Source: Flavobacteriales bacterium
GTDB taxonomy: Bacteria > Bacteroidota > Bacteroidia > Flavobacteriales > Flavobacteriaceae
Direction: 5' to 3'
DNA: 33,708 nt
NCBI GenBank assembly: GCA_027023475.1
Contig: JALVVJ010000121.1
Coordinates: 1 to 33,708 of the forward strand
A model generated the notes under the pieces. The model worked only from the letters and a program-made list of their open reading frames with translations. It made no database searches and was not told the DNA's origin. The position numbers and the translations under genes are program-made. Below are positions 22,249-29,949 of the stretch, piece by piece. Position 1 is the stretch's first letter; the number at the start of each line of letters is the position of its first letter.

Positions 22249-22657
22249 TGCGCCAGGGATGGAAGCGGTTATGCGGCGAAGGGGCGGACGGGGGCGTCGC
22301 TTCAAGCATAAAATAACCAACCAAGTTTTGTTCTTTTTGCCGATAACGGCATTGACCATCCTTGCCATAGCTACGGCTATGCCTTCGGATGGCCGGCTTT
22401 GTTCTCGACAAAAATAACGGCAACTTTTCCCATATTTCATACTTGAAGCGACGCCGTTTTTGCGCCGGCGCTGGGGGCTCCCAGAGGAAGAGACCGCAGC
22501 GACGGAAATGCAAAAACCGCCGTACCCGAGCCGCATTTGAGCGGACAGCCCGACGGCGCCACGTGAGTGGTGGCCGATGCAAAGGCGCTCCGTCGCTTAA
22601 AGCAGAGGCCACTGCGGCGGAGCCGCCACGAACGTGAGCGCCGGGGCGCCCAAAAAA
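22249..22657 (+). repeat. Dispersed structured repeat, copy C
   Basis: Boxes: GCGCCAGGGATGG (22250), AGCGG (22264), arm ATGCGGC (22271-22277), partner GCCGCAT (22530-22536), TTTGAGCGGA (22536-22545), CCCGACGGCGCC ending 22560. Second domain: CACGT (22560) pairs with ACGTG (22632), and GTGGTGGC pairs with GCCGCCAC through one T/G wobble. It ends GGCGCCC (22645-22651) plus an A-run. It is longer than A and B because of an insertion-like segment with its own 14-bp inverted repeat. Confidence 0.75.
22293..22455. repeat. Inverted-repeat-bounded segment nested in copy C
   Basis: GGCGTCGCTTCAAG (22293-22306) and its exact reverse complement (22442-22455) bound about 135 bp that copies A and B lack. 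The inner sequence is more AT-rich and contains a CATAGCTACGGCTATG palindrome near 22366-22381. No coding capacity is seen. Confidence 0.65.
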
Positions 22658-22667
22658 TAAAAAATCC

Positions 22668-22675
22668 TAATTTTG
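22668..22675 (+). promoter_or_regulatory. -7 box (TAATTTTG) abutting the Nudix start
   Basis: TAATTTTG is an exact TAnnTTTG match ending 7 bp before ATG 22683, again implying a very short or absent leader. It lies about 17 bp after repeat copy C. Confidence 0.45.
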
Positions 22676-22682
22676 TCAATCC

Positions 22683-23318
22683 ATGCATCCCAAGGATTTT
22701 GAACGGCATATCGACATCCTGGCCCGCCTGCCTTTGCCGGGTTTGCAAGCGCATACAAGCGTGCTCCTACCCTATCGCAACGATTTGATGCGCCGGTATC
22801 CTCACCTGGAATATCGTCCGGCGGCGGTGTTGGCGCTAATATATCCGCAAAATGGCCGCCTGCAAAGCGTGCTAATTCAACGCTATGTGTACGACGGTGT
22901 GCATTCGGGTCAAATGGCCTTTCCCGGCGGAAAAGCGGAAGCGGAAGACGACTCGCTAGCCCGCACCGCCCTGCGCGAAGCCCGCGAAGAAACGGGCATT
23001 CCCGAGGCCGATGTGCACATTATCCGCCACTTGACACCCGTTAAAATTCCGGTGAGCCGTTACGAAGTAACGCCCTACCTGGGTTGGCTGCCCTATGCGC
23101 CCGCCCTGCGTCCGCAACCCGGCGAAGTGGCGGCCATCCACACCGTGGATTGGGATTACCTGATGCAAGCGCCTTGGCAACAGGAACTGCGCACCTACGA
23201 AGGCCGCTCGTATCCCATTCATTTTATTCCGCTAAACGGCCAAAAAATATGGGGCGCCACGGCCATGGTCATTGCCGAAATACGGGATTTATGGACGCGT
23301 TTGCACGGAAATTCGTAA
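22683..23318 (+). CDS. Nudix hydrolase, CoA-pyrophosphatase (NudL/YeaB) type
   Basis: A 211-residue Nudix protein. Seen: the lead-in VLIQRYVYDGVHSGQMAFPGGK (about residues 63-84), which is characteristic of the CoA pyrophosphatase subgroup, then TALREAREETGI (about 95-106) with the metal-binding Glu residues. The GG-to-RE spacing is longer by one residue than canonical MutT, as I recall for this subgroup. Members cleave CoA and its derivatives to phosphopantetheine and ADP. The start is ATG 22683. It heads a same-strand run of five closely spaced genes, with the acyltransferase gene 25 bp downstream. Confidence 0.88.
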   Translation: MHPKDFERHIDILARLPLPGLQAHTSVLLPYRNDLMRRYPHLEYRPAAVLALIYPQNGRLQSVLIQRYVYDGVHSGQMAFPGGKAEAEDDSLARTALREAREETGIPEADVHIIRHLTPVKIPVSRYEVTPYLGWLPYAPALRPQPGEVAAIHTVDWDYLMQAPWQQELRTYEGRSYPIHFIPLNGQKIWGATAMVIAEIRDLWTRLHGNS

Positions 23319-23343
23319 CTTGCTATTTCCAACATGGCAAGGT

Positions 23344-24141
23344 ATGGGATGGATTAAACGCGATATTTTTGGAACGCCGCTGTGGTTGAAACGGCTATTG
23401 ATTTTTACGCTGGGATTGATTTCGCACCGGCGCTATCATAAGTTTAACAAGTTGCAAATCACGGGCATGGATTTGCTACGCATGCTACCCGACGACCAAG
23501 TGTTGTTCATCAGTAACCACCAAACCTATTTTGCCGATGTGGCCGCCATGCTCCACGTGTTCAACGCGGCCCTGAACGGCGAAAACGACCTTTCGCGGCC
23601 ATTGAAATACCTGCGCCACATCAAAACCAACATCTACTACGTGGCTGCCAAAGAAACCATGGAATCGGGCTTGCTACCGAAAATATTCAAAATTGCCGGC
23701 GCCATTACCGTGGAACGCACTTGGCGGCACGCGGGCAAAGAGGTCAAACGTCCGGTAAAATTTTCCGACATTTCCAACATTTCCAAAGCACTGCAAGCGG
23801 GTTGGGTGATCACCTTTCCGCAAGGCACTACCAGGCCGTTTAAACCCATCCGCAAAGGCACGGCACACATCATCAAACAAAACCGTCCGCTGGTGGTGCC
23901 TATTGTGATTGACGGATTCCGCCGCTCGTTTGACCGCAAAGGATTGCAAATCAAAAAACGCGGCATCCTGCAAACTATGGTTATCAAACCGCCGCTTCCC
24001 ATTGACTACGACAACGATACGGTGGACGAAATTGTGGAAAAAATCCAATTTGCCATCGAACAGCATCCCGACATTACGGGCGCCCTGCCACGCGAAGCCC
24101 GCGAACAAATGCAACAAGAGGACGAAAAACGCCGTTACTGA
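23344..24141 (+). CDS. PlsC-type 1-acylglycerol-3-phosphate acyltransferase-like protein
   Basis: A 265-residue acyltransferase of the glycerolipid (PlsC) family, probably acting on membrane phospholipid precursors. Seen: a hydrophobic N-terminal segment (LKRLLIFTLGLISH), FISNHQTYFADV (His59, Asp65) as motif I, a basic region around VERTWRHAGKEVKRP, FPQGTTRPFKPIRKGTAHI near 160 as motif III, and VVPIVIDGF near 185 as motif IV. Motif I reads HX5D rather than the textbook HX4D, and FPQGTT replaces FPEGTR; I recall a Bacteroidota subgroup with the same spelling. The start ATG 23344 is chosen because the frame further upstream overlaps the Nudix gene. Confidence 0.85.
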   Translation: MGWIKRDIFGTPLWLKRLLIFTLGLISHRRYHKFNKLQITGMDLLRMLPDDQVLFISNHQTYFADVAAMLHVFNAALNGENDLSRPLKYLRHIKTNIYYVAAKETMESGLLPKIFKIAGAITVERTWRHAGKEVKRPVKFSDISNISKALQAGWVITFPQGTTRPFKPIRKGTAHIIKQNRPLVVPIVIDGFRRSFDRKGLQIKKRGILQTMVIKPPLPIDYDNDTVDEIVEKIQFAIEQHPDITGALPREAREQMQQEDEKRRY

Positions 24142-24160
24142 CCCTTTTTACGCATTGGCC

Positions 24161-24775
24161 ATGAAAATCATTTGCATCGGACGAAATTATGCCCGCCATA
24201 TCGACGAATTGGACAACGAACGTCCGGCCGAACCCGTAGTATTTCTCAAACCCGACACGGCCCTTGTGCCTAAGGGAAATCCCATATTTCTCCCCCCATT
24301 TTCGAAGGAAGTTCACTACGAAACCGAATTGGTGGTGCGCATCAATCGCTTGGGCAAAGGCATTGCACCGCAATATGCACATCACTATTACAACGAAATA
24401 GGTTTGGGATTGGATTTGACCGCCCGGGATTTGCAGGCCGAACTCAAAGCTGCCGGTTTGCCCTGGGAAAAAGCCAAGGCCTTTGATTTTTCGGCTTTGG
24501 TGAGCAAAGATTTTATTCCGGTGGATGAATTGGGCGGAATGGATAACATCGATTTTTCGTTACGTATTAACGGAAAAACGGTTCAGCAAGGCAACAGCCG
24601 GGATATGCTTTGGCGCATCGACGAACTGATTGCCTACGTTTCGCAATTTTTTACTTTGCGCACGGGTGATTTGCTGTTTACGGGGACGCCCGCAGGCGTG
24701 GGCCCATTGCACAAAGACGATATTTTGGAAGGTTATATCGGCAACAGGTTGATGTTTAAAACCCGCGTAAAATAA
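24161..24775 (+). CDS. Fumarylacetoacetate hydrolase (FAH) family protein
   Basis: A 204-residue single-domain FAH-family enzyme. Seen: the start MKIICIGRNYARHIDEL, PVVFLKPDTAL near residue 25, HYETELVVRINR near 51 with the two metal-binding Glu residues, GLDLTARDLQ near 85 with the metal-binding Asp, KAFDFSALVS near 106, and GDLLFTGTPAGVGPL near 175. Family members hydrolyse or decarboxylate C-C bonds of diketo acids (for example acylpyruvase/oxaloacetate decarboxylase, YcgM). The exact substrate is not evident. The start is ATG 24161, 19 bp after the acyltransferase stop; ribD follows after 5 bp. Confidence 0.9.
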   Translation: MKIICIGRNYARHIDELDNERPAEPVVFLKPDTALVPKGNPIFLPPFSKEVHYETELVVRINRLGKGIAPQYAHHYYNEIGLGLDLTARDLQAELKAAGLPWEKAKAFDFSALVSKDFIPVDELGGMDNIDFSLRINGKTVQQGNSRDMLWRIDELIAYVSQFFTLRTGDLLFTGTPAGVGPLHKDDILEGYIGNRLMFKTRVK

Positions 24776-24780
24776 CGGTC

Positions 24781-25830
24781 ATGGATGAGCACAGCCGGTT
24801 TATGAAACGCTGCTTTCAACTGGCCCGCAACGGTGCCGGAAGCACCTACCCTAACCCATTGGTGGGCGCCGTGATTGTTCACAACGGACAAATCATCGGC
24901 GAAGGATGGCACCGCAAGGCCGGCGAAGCCCATGCCGAAGTGGTGGCGGTGGAATCGGTCCGGGATAAATCGTTGCTACCGGATTCCACGCTTTACGTAA
25001 ACCTGGAACCTTGCTCCCACCATGGGCGCACGCCGGCATGTAGCACCATGATTGTGCGCAACCGCATTCCGCGTGTGATCATCGCCAATATCGACCCCTA
25101 TCCGCAAGTGGCCGGCCGCGGAATCAAAGCCCTGGAACGGGCCGGTGTGGAAGTGATTACCGGCATCGAAGCGCAGGAAGGCAATGAACTCAACCGGTTT
25201 TTCTTTACCTTTCACCGGAAGAAGCGGCCTTACGTCATTCTGAAATGGGCGCAAACGGCCGACGGCTTTATGGCGCCCGCCGACGGAAAGCGAACCGACA
25301 TCAGCCACTTGTATGCCCGGCTGCAAGTGCACCGGCTGCGCAGCACGGTGCAAGCCATCCTTACAGGACGCGGCACATTGGAAGCCGACAATCCGCGTTT
25401 GGACGCCCGCTATTGGAGCGGACGGGATCCGCTTCCCGTGATTTTGGGCGGCGAAAACATCAAATTCGAAGGGCGGCTGTTCCGGCGCCGCCAACCGGTA
25501 ATTGTTTTCGGAAAGCGCAAAGAAACACCGCCCGAAAATGTGCAACTGCTTCCGCCGGCCGGCGTTCGTGATGTGTTGACCAAACTATACGAACTGGAAA
25601 TTCAATCGCTGCTGGTGGAAGGTGGTGCCGATGTGCTGCGTCGCTTTATCCGGGCCGGCTTGTGGGACGAAGCGCATATTTACACTTCGCCGCTAAGATT
25701 CGGCTCCGGCCTGAAAGCACCCGTGCTACAAGAAGGGCGTTGGCTCAAAACGGATTTTGCCGGCCATACCAAACGGGATATTTTTGTGCATCCGCAAAAT
25801 CAATGCATTCACGATGGGCGCTACCTATAA
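24781..25830 (+). CDS. ribD: Bifunctional riboflavin biosynthesis deaminase/reductase
   Basis: A 349-residue RibD that catalyses two steps of riboflavin synthesis. The N-terminal deaminase domain (about 1-145) carries the zinc site HAE (His51, Glu53) and PCSHHGRTPAC (Cys78, Cys87). The C-terminal reductase domain (about 150-349) has RPYVILKWAQTADGFMAP, a substrate and NADPH region ILTGRGTLEADNPRLDAR near 197, and LLVEGGADVLRRFIRAGLWDE near 278. The length fits the full bifunctional enzyme. The start is ATG 24781. Its last 17 bases overlap the next gene. No FMN riboswitch is visible, and no other rib genes are in the window. Confidence 0.96.
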   Translation: MDEHSRFMKRCFQLARNGAGSTYPNPLVGAVIVHNGQIIGEGWHRKAGEAHAEVVAVESVRDKSLLPDSTLYVNLEPCSHHGRTPACSTMIVRNRIPRVIIANIDPYPQVAGRGIKALERAGVEVITGIEAQEGNELNRFFFTFHRKKRPYVILKWAQTADGFMAPADGKRTDISHLYARLQVHRLRSTVQAILTGRGTLEADNPRLDARYWSGRDPLPVILGGENIKFEGRLFRRRQPVIVFGKRKETPPENVQLLPPAGVRDVLTKLYELEIQSLLVEGGADVLRRFIRAGLWDEAHIYTSPLRFGSGLKAPVLQEGRWLKTDFAGHTKRDIFVHPQNQCIHDGRYL

Positions 25831-26410
25831 AACCTTGGCCGGCCCCGCCGGGCCGTCGGAATTCAAAGACCGCGGAAGTAAATTCCTGGGTTATGGCTTT
25901 CCCGTGCATTCCGAAGCCGATGTAAAACGCTTGGTGGAACAAATCCGCAGGGCACATCACAAGGCCCGTCATTGGTGTTATGCCTGGCGCATCGGGCCCG
26001 AACCGGCCGCCGAACGGGCCAACGACGACGGGGAACCCGCACGAAGTGCAGGACAACCCATCCTGCAACAAATCCGTGCCCGCGAACTGACCGACACACT
26101 GGTGGTTGTGGTGCGCTACTTCGGAGGCGTTAAATTGGGCGTCGGCGGACTGATTCGCGCCTACAAAGCCGCCGCTTCGAAGGTTTTGGATATGGCGGAA
26201 ATTATGGAAAAACCCATCACCCAACGCCTGCATATCCGCTTTGATTATGACAGGATGAACACGGTGATGAAAATCATCAAACGATTCGGCGGACAAATCC
26301 GGCGGCAAAATGCCGGACAACAAGTGGAAATCGAGGCGGAGTTCGAACCCGAAAAAATTGAAGCGGTCAAAGAACAGTTGAATAATTGGGAAGGTGTGGA
26401 GGTGAAGTAA
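25814..26410 (+). CDS. YigZ/IMPACT family protein
   Basis: A 198-residue protein of the YigZ/IMPACT family. Seen: SEFKDRGSKFLGYGFPV near residue 15, HHKARHWCYAWRIG near 47, ANDDGEPARSAGQPILQQI near 68, and VVVVRYFGGVKLGVGGLIRAY near 96. These are the strongly conserved segments of the N-terminal UPF0029 domain. A C-terminal DUF1949-like, EF-G-domain-like region follows. Human IMPACT controls translation through GCN1; the bacterial role is unclear. The start ATG 25814 lies inside the end of ribD (17-bp overlap), suggesting translational coupling. It ends 11 bp before the AT-rich epimerase gene. Confidence 0.9.
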   Translation: MGATYKTLAGPAGPSEFKDRGSKFLGYGFPVHSEADVKRLVEQIRRAHHKARHWCYAWRIGPEPAAERANDDGEPARSAGQPILQQIRARELTDTLVVVVRYFGGVKLGVGGLIRAYKAAASKVLDMAEIMEKPITQRLHIRFDYDRMNTVMKIIKRFGGQIRRQNAGQQVEIEAEFEPEKIEAVKEQLNNWEGVEVK

Positions 26411-26421
26411 AAATTAGATTT

Positions 26422-27312
26422 ATGAAAAAAACGCTTGCTATCATTGGTGTTACGGGTAAATTGGGATACCGCGTTGCAAACAAACTTGCCAACCAAGATA
26501 AATATGATTTGATTGGCATAGCCCGTAATCCGGGTAAGAGATCCTTTGATCATTTTAAAAACATTAGCTTTTATCAAATAAAAGGAATCGATGATATAGA
26601 AAATTTGAGCAACGCATTGAAAAAGGCCGATATTATCATTAATACCGGCTACGTTTGGTTTGCCAACCATATTCACAAAGCGCTCCAAAAAGCAAAACAC
26701 AAACCCGAACAAATTATTTTTATCGGTTCCGCGGCTATTTTTACACGCTATAACGTTCCCAGTAAAGCCAAACGAATGGCCGGCGAACAAAGTGTATTCC
26801 GGAATTTCAAGCATTGGACATTAATTCGTCCTACAATGATATACGGACATCCACAAGACAATAATATTTCACGTCTTATCAAATTTGTTAATAAATCGCC
26901 CGTTATTCCCATTATCGGAAAAGGGAAAAACAAAATACAACCCATTTTTATTGATGACGTGGTGGAATTTATAATTCGAAGTATCGATAACCCCAATGTA
27001 ATTAACAAGGAAATAAATATCAGTGGAAAGCGTGCTATTACAAACCGGGAATTGTTTCTAACTGTTGCGGTATTACTACAAAAACGCCGGATATTAATAC
27101 CAATTCCTCCTCAAATCATCTTGTTCGGTATAAAACTTTTTCGACTTATCGGCCAAAAACCTCCGGTCAAAGAAGAGCAAGTAATGCGTTTTCTGGAAGA
27201 TAAAAATGTGGATATTAGCGAAGCTGTTCAATTACTTGAATATACACCAAGGGATTTTCGGGAAGGTTGCGGTGAATTAATTCAAACTATGAGAGAAGAA
27301 GGGATTATTTGA
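26422..27312 (+). CDS. NAD(P)-dependent epimerase/dehydratase-like protein (extended SDR)
   Basis: A 296-residue Rossmann-fold protein. The N-terminal dinucleotide-binding loop is IGVTGKLGYRVANKL (about residues 8-22), a GxxGxxG pattern. Then come IINTGYVWF near 74, FIGSAAIFTRYNVPSK near 104, and IRPTMIYGHPQDNNI near 134. The usual YxxxK catalytic pair of extended SDRs is not clearly present: the stretch after GSAAIF offers only a Tyr without a Lys three residues later. It may therefore be an atypical member or bind nucleotide only. It probably acts on nucleotide sugars, given its neighbours. AT-rich composition starts abruptly at this gene. Start ATG 26422. Confidence 0.75.
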   Translation: MKKTLAIIGVTGKLGYRVANKLANQDKYDLIGIARNPGKRSFDHFKNISFYQIKGIDDIENLSNALKKADIIINTGYVWFANHIHKALQKAKHKPEQIIFIGSAAIFTRYNVPSKAKRMAGEQSVFRNFKHWTLIRPTMIYGHPQDNNISRLIKFVNKSPVIPIIGKGKNKIQPIFIDDVVEFIIRSIDNPNVINKEINISGKRAITNRELFLTVAVLLQKRRILIPIPPQIILFGIKLFRLIGQKPPVKEEQVMRFLEDKNVDISEAVQLLEYTPRDFREGCGELIQTMREEGII

Positions 27313-27358
27313 TTCGGTTTCCTAATGTCGCTCCATTTATCAATAAGGTCAAATCATT

Positions 27359-27366
27359 TATCTTTG
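27359..27366 (+). promoter_or_regulatory. -7 box (TATCTTTG) before the CapK-like gene
   Basis: TATCTTTG is an exact TAnnTTTG match with TTTA 19 bp upstream (27336-27339) in place of TTTG. It would give a leader of about 55 bases before ATG 27428, making the CapK-like and glycosyltransferase genes a unit of their own. Confidence 0.5.
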
Positions 27367-27427
27367 ACAAAAATTATATAGTTCCGTAATTTTTCAATAT
27401 GTCTGGTGGTTAAATAAAAATTCAAAA

Positions 27428-28717
27428 ATGAGTTGGTTACATAAGTATATATTCTTAATTGGACAACGCCAAAGGAATCCATCACTCAATGAAATATATC
27501 AAAAACTGAAAGAAAGCGAAAAATGGCCCCGAAAAAAACTCGACGAACTGCAATGGAAGAGATTTAAAGAAATTATCGATTTTGCTTACCACCATTCGCC
27601 CTACTACAAGAAAATATGGGATGGGGCCGGCATACATCCCGATGATATCAAAACACGGCAAGATATTTCTAAAATTCCCATTATTACCAAGCAAGAACTA
27701 ATCCGGTTCAATGACGAAATACATACGGATTGGAAAGGGAAAAAATTTTTTTCGGTAACCTCGGGCACCACAGGCGAATCGCTTTCGTTTTGGAAGGACG
27801 AAGTTTCCGACAGTCATAACAGGGCCGCCATTTTCCGTGGTTATTCGTGGTATGGCGTAAAACCCTGGGACCGGAACGGATACTTTTGGGGATTCAGTTT
27901 CTCGCGTTTAAAAAAATGGAAAACCCGTCTTTTGGACTTTATGGTAAACCGGTTCCGGTTATTTAGTTATGATGAAAAAGAATTAAAAAAGTTTGCCCGT
28001 AAGTTGCTTTCGGCCGAATATTTGGAAGGTTATTCCTCATCCATTTACCAAGTGGCCAAACTTATTAACGAAAAAAATTTACCCAAGCCCCAAAAATTAA
28101 AAATGGTCAAAGGCACATCCGAAAAGATATATCCGCATTATCATCAGGAAACGCTTCGGGCCTTCGGCCATAAAATCATCGGTGAATACGGCGCGGCCGA
28201 ATCGGGCCTCATAGCTTTTGAGTGCCCACAAGGAAATTTACATATTGCAACCGAAGGTGTCCTGGTTGAAGAAGTGGATAACGAAATTATTGTTACAAAC
28301 CTGATAATGAAATCTTTTCCGATAATACGCTATAAATTGGGAGATTACATACGTTTGAAACCCGCTGATTATAAGTGCGCTTGTGGAATGAAACATCCCG
28401 TTATTGAAGAAATTACCGGAAGAATTGGAAAAAACGTTTACGGGAAATCCGGGATTTATCCAAGCTTGTATTTTTACTACGTTTTTAAAAATTTGGAAAA
28501 GAATCATAACATCAAACTATCCTACCAGGTATTACAAAAGGAAAAAGGAAAATTGGAATTTTACTTCGAACGTCGATTGACTACGGAGGAAGAAAATGCT
28601 TTGAAACAAGAAATGAATGCTTTATTCGGCAATGACATAAATTATTCTTGGAGGGTCAAGGAAAAAATATTTGACAAACAAGGGAAATTCAAGGATTTTA
28701 TCAGTTTAATTGAATAA
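27428..28717 (+). CDS. CapK/PaaK-like adenylate-forming enzyme
   Basis: A 429-residue protein of the AMP-binding (phenylacetate-CoA ligase-like) superfamily. It is the form usually found in capsule and O-antigen loci and named CapK or coenzyme F390 synthetase-like. Seen: the phosphate loop TSGTTGES (about 111-118), GEYGAAESGLIAFECPQG near 257, YKLGDYIRLKPADYKCACGMKHPVI near 305 with the Cys cluster of this group, and a C-terminal lid domain. It likely activates a carboxylic acid for transfer to a sugar; the substrate is unknown. The start is ATG 27428. Its last 8 bases overlap the frame, but not the chosen start, of the glycosyltransferase gene. AT-rich composition. Confidence 0.82.
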   Translation: MSWLHKYIFLIGQRQRNPSLNEIYQKLKESEKWPRKKLDELQWKRFKEIIDFAYHHSPYYKKIWDGAGIHPDDIKTRQDISKIPIITKQELIRFNDEIHTDWKGKKFFSVTSGTTGESLSFWKDEVSDSHNRAAIFRGYSWYGVKPWDRNGYFWGFSFSRLKKWKTRLLDFMVNRFRLFSYDEKELKKFARKLLSAEYLEGYSSSIYQVAKLINEKNLPKPQKLKMVKGTSEKIYPHYHQETLRAFGHKIIGEYGAAESGLIAFECPQGNLHIATEGVLVEEVDNEIIVTNLIMKSFPIIRYKLGDYIRLKPADYKCACGMKHPVIEEITGRIGKNVYGKSGIYPSLYFYYVFKNLEKNHNIKLSYQVLQKEKGKLEFYFERRLTTEEENALKQEMNALFGNDINYSWRVKEKIFDKQGKFKDFISLIE

Positions 28718-28733
28718 TAAAGGGGCAAAATAT

Positions 28734-29936
28734 ATGCGGATTTTATATTTATATCAATATTTTACCACACCCAAAGGTTCATATAGCACACGGGTTTATG
28801 AATTTACAAAAGAATGGGTTGAAAGGGGGCATCAGGTGCAGGTGGTAACTGCGCGTTATTACAAATCGGATATTACGGCCAATAAATTTATCGACCATAA
28901 AAATATTGATGGAATCGATGTTTACGTAATCAACATTTGCATTAATAACAAACATCGGATACCCAAAAGAATTCTAAATTTTTTATTGTATAGTTTTGTG
29001 TCCATCTATTTGGTTCTCAAACTAAAATATGACATAATCATAGCCAGTTCGGGCCCCATCACTATCGGCATTCCAGCATTGCTGGGTAAATGGATTAAGA
29101 AAAAACCTTTGGTTTTCGAGGTAAGAGACCTTTGGCCGGAAGCCCCCATTGAACTTGGCGTAATTAAAAACAAGCTTATTATTAAAATTTCCTATTGGTT
29201 TGAAAAATTGTTATACAAAAATGCGGCATTGGTCATTCCATTGTCTCCCGGGATGGAAAAAAATATTTTAAATCGATTCCCCGGAACAAAAACTTTGACC
29301 ATACCCAATCAAGCCAATTTATCATTATTTGCTTCGAAAAAGAATTTTTTTGACGACTACCTTCAACCCCGGAAATACGTCATTTATACCGGAAACATCG
29401 GTCAAGTAAATAATTCCGAATTATTATACAAAGCGGCCAAAGCCCTGAAAAATTTAGGACGCAATGACATCAAAATATTATTGATAGGCGAAGGACAGGA
29501 CAAAGAAAAATTGAAAACCCTGGCCCGGAATTTACCCAATCTGATTGTAAAAGATCCTATGCCAAAAAAGGATTTGGTTCCTTACGTTCAAAATGCCTTG
29601 GCCTCGGTGGTTCCACTGATGGATTTACCGGTTTTAAATACAAGTTCACCCAATAAGTTATTCGAAAGTCTTGCCGCAGGAGTTCCGGTTATTCAAACAA
29701 CAACCGGATGGATAAAGGAAATGGTAGAGTCCAACAATTTAGGTTTTACCGTTAGTGCACAAGACGAAACCGAATTGGTCCAAAAAATACTCCTGCTTGA
29801 CCAAAATCCCGATTTATGGAAAACAATGGGAAATAGTGCCCGGAAATATGTTAAGAACCATTTTGACAAATCCTATTTGGCAAAAAAATATTTGGACGGG
29901 CTGCTGGAAATTATACAGAATACACAAAGAAAATAA
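28734..29936 (+). CDS. Family-4 (GT-B) glycosyltransferase, WbuB-like
   Basis: A 400-residue GT-B glycosyltransferase. The N-terminal part begins MRILYLYQYFTTPKGSYSTRVYEF with a GHQVQVVTARYY strand. FEVRDLWPEAPIELGVI near residue 125 is typical of WbuB-like enzymes. The C-terminal donor domain has YTGNIGQVNNSELL near 216 and SPNKLFESLAAGVPVIQTTTGW near 305, including the Glu that contacts the sugar nucleotide. It most likely adds a sugar during surface-polysaccharide assembly. The start ATG 28734 is preferred over an in-frame TTG at 28710 because AAAGGGG precedes it. It ends 13 bp before the convergent ABC exporter gene. Confidence 0.88.
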   Translation: MRILYLYQYFTTPKGSYSTRVYEFTKEWVERGHQVQVVTARYYKSDITANKFIDHKNIDGIDVYVINICINNKHRIPKRILNFLLYSFVSIYLVLKLKYDIIIASSGPITIGIPALLGKWIKKKPLVFEVRDLWPEAPIELGVIKNKLIIKISYWFEKLLYKNAALVIPLSPGMEKNILNRFPGTKTLTIPNQANLSLFASKKNFFDDYLQPRKYVIYTGNIGQVNNSELLYKAAKALKNLGRNDIKILLIGEGQDKEKLKTLARNLPNLIVKDPMPKKDLVPYVQNALASVVPLMDLPVLNTSSPNKLFESLAAGVPVIQTTTGWIKEMVESNNLGFTVSAQDETELVQKILLLDQNPDLWKTMGNSARKYVKNHFDKSYLAKKYLDGLLEIIQNTQRK

Positions 29937-29949
29937 ATTCCCAAAAAAA

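Larger units (their letters stand above)
22144..22682. other. Intergenic stretch with repeat copy C
   Basis: 539 bp: about 100 bp of ordinary AT-rich sequence after the nuclease-like gene, repeat copy C with a nested inverted repeat, and a -7 box at 22668. No gene is credible here. Confidence 0.7.

Noticed and set aside
24700-24781. FMN riboswitch upstream of ribD
   Set aside because: Only 5 bp separate ribD from the preceding gene, so there is no room for the aptamer.
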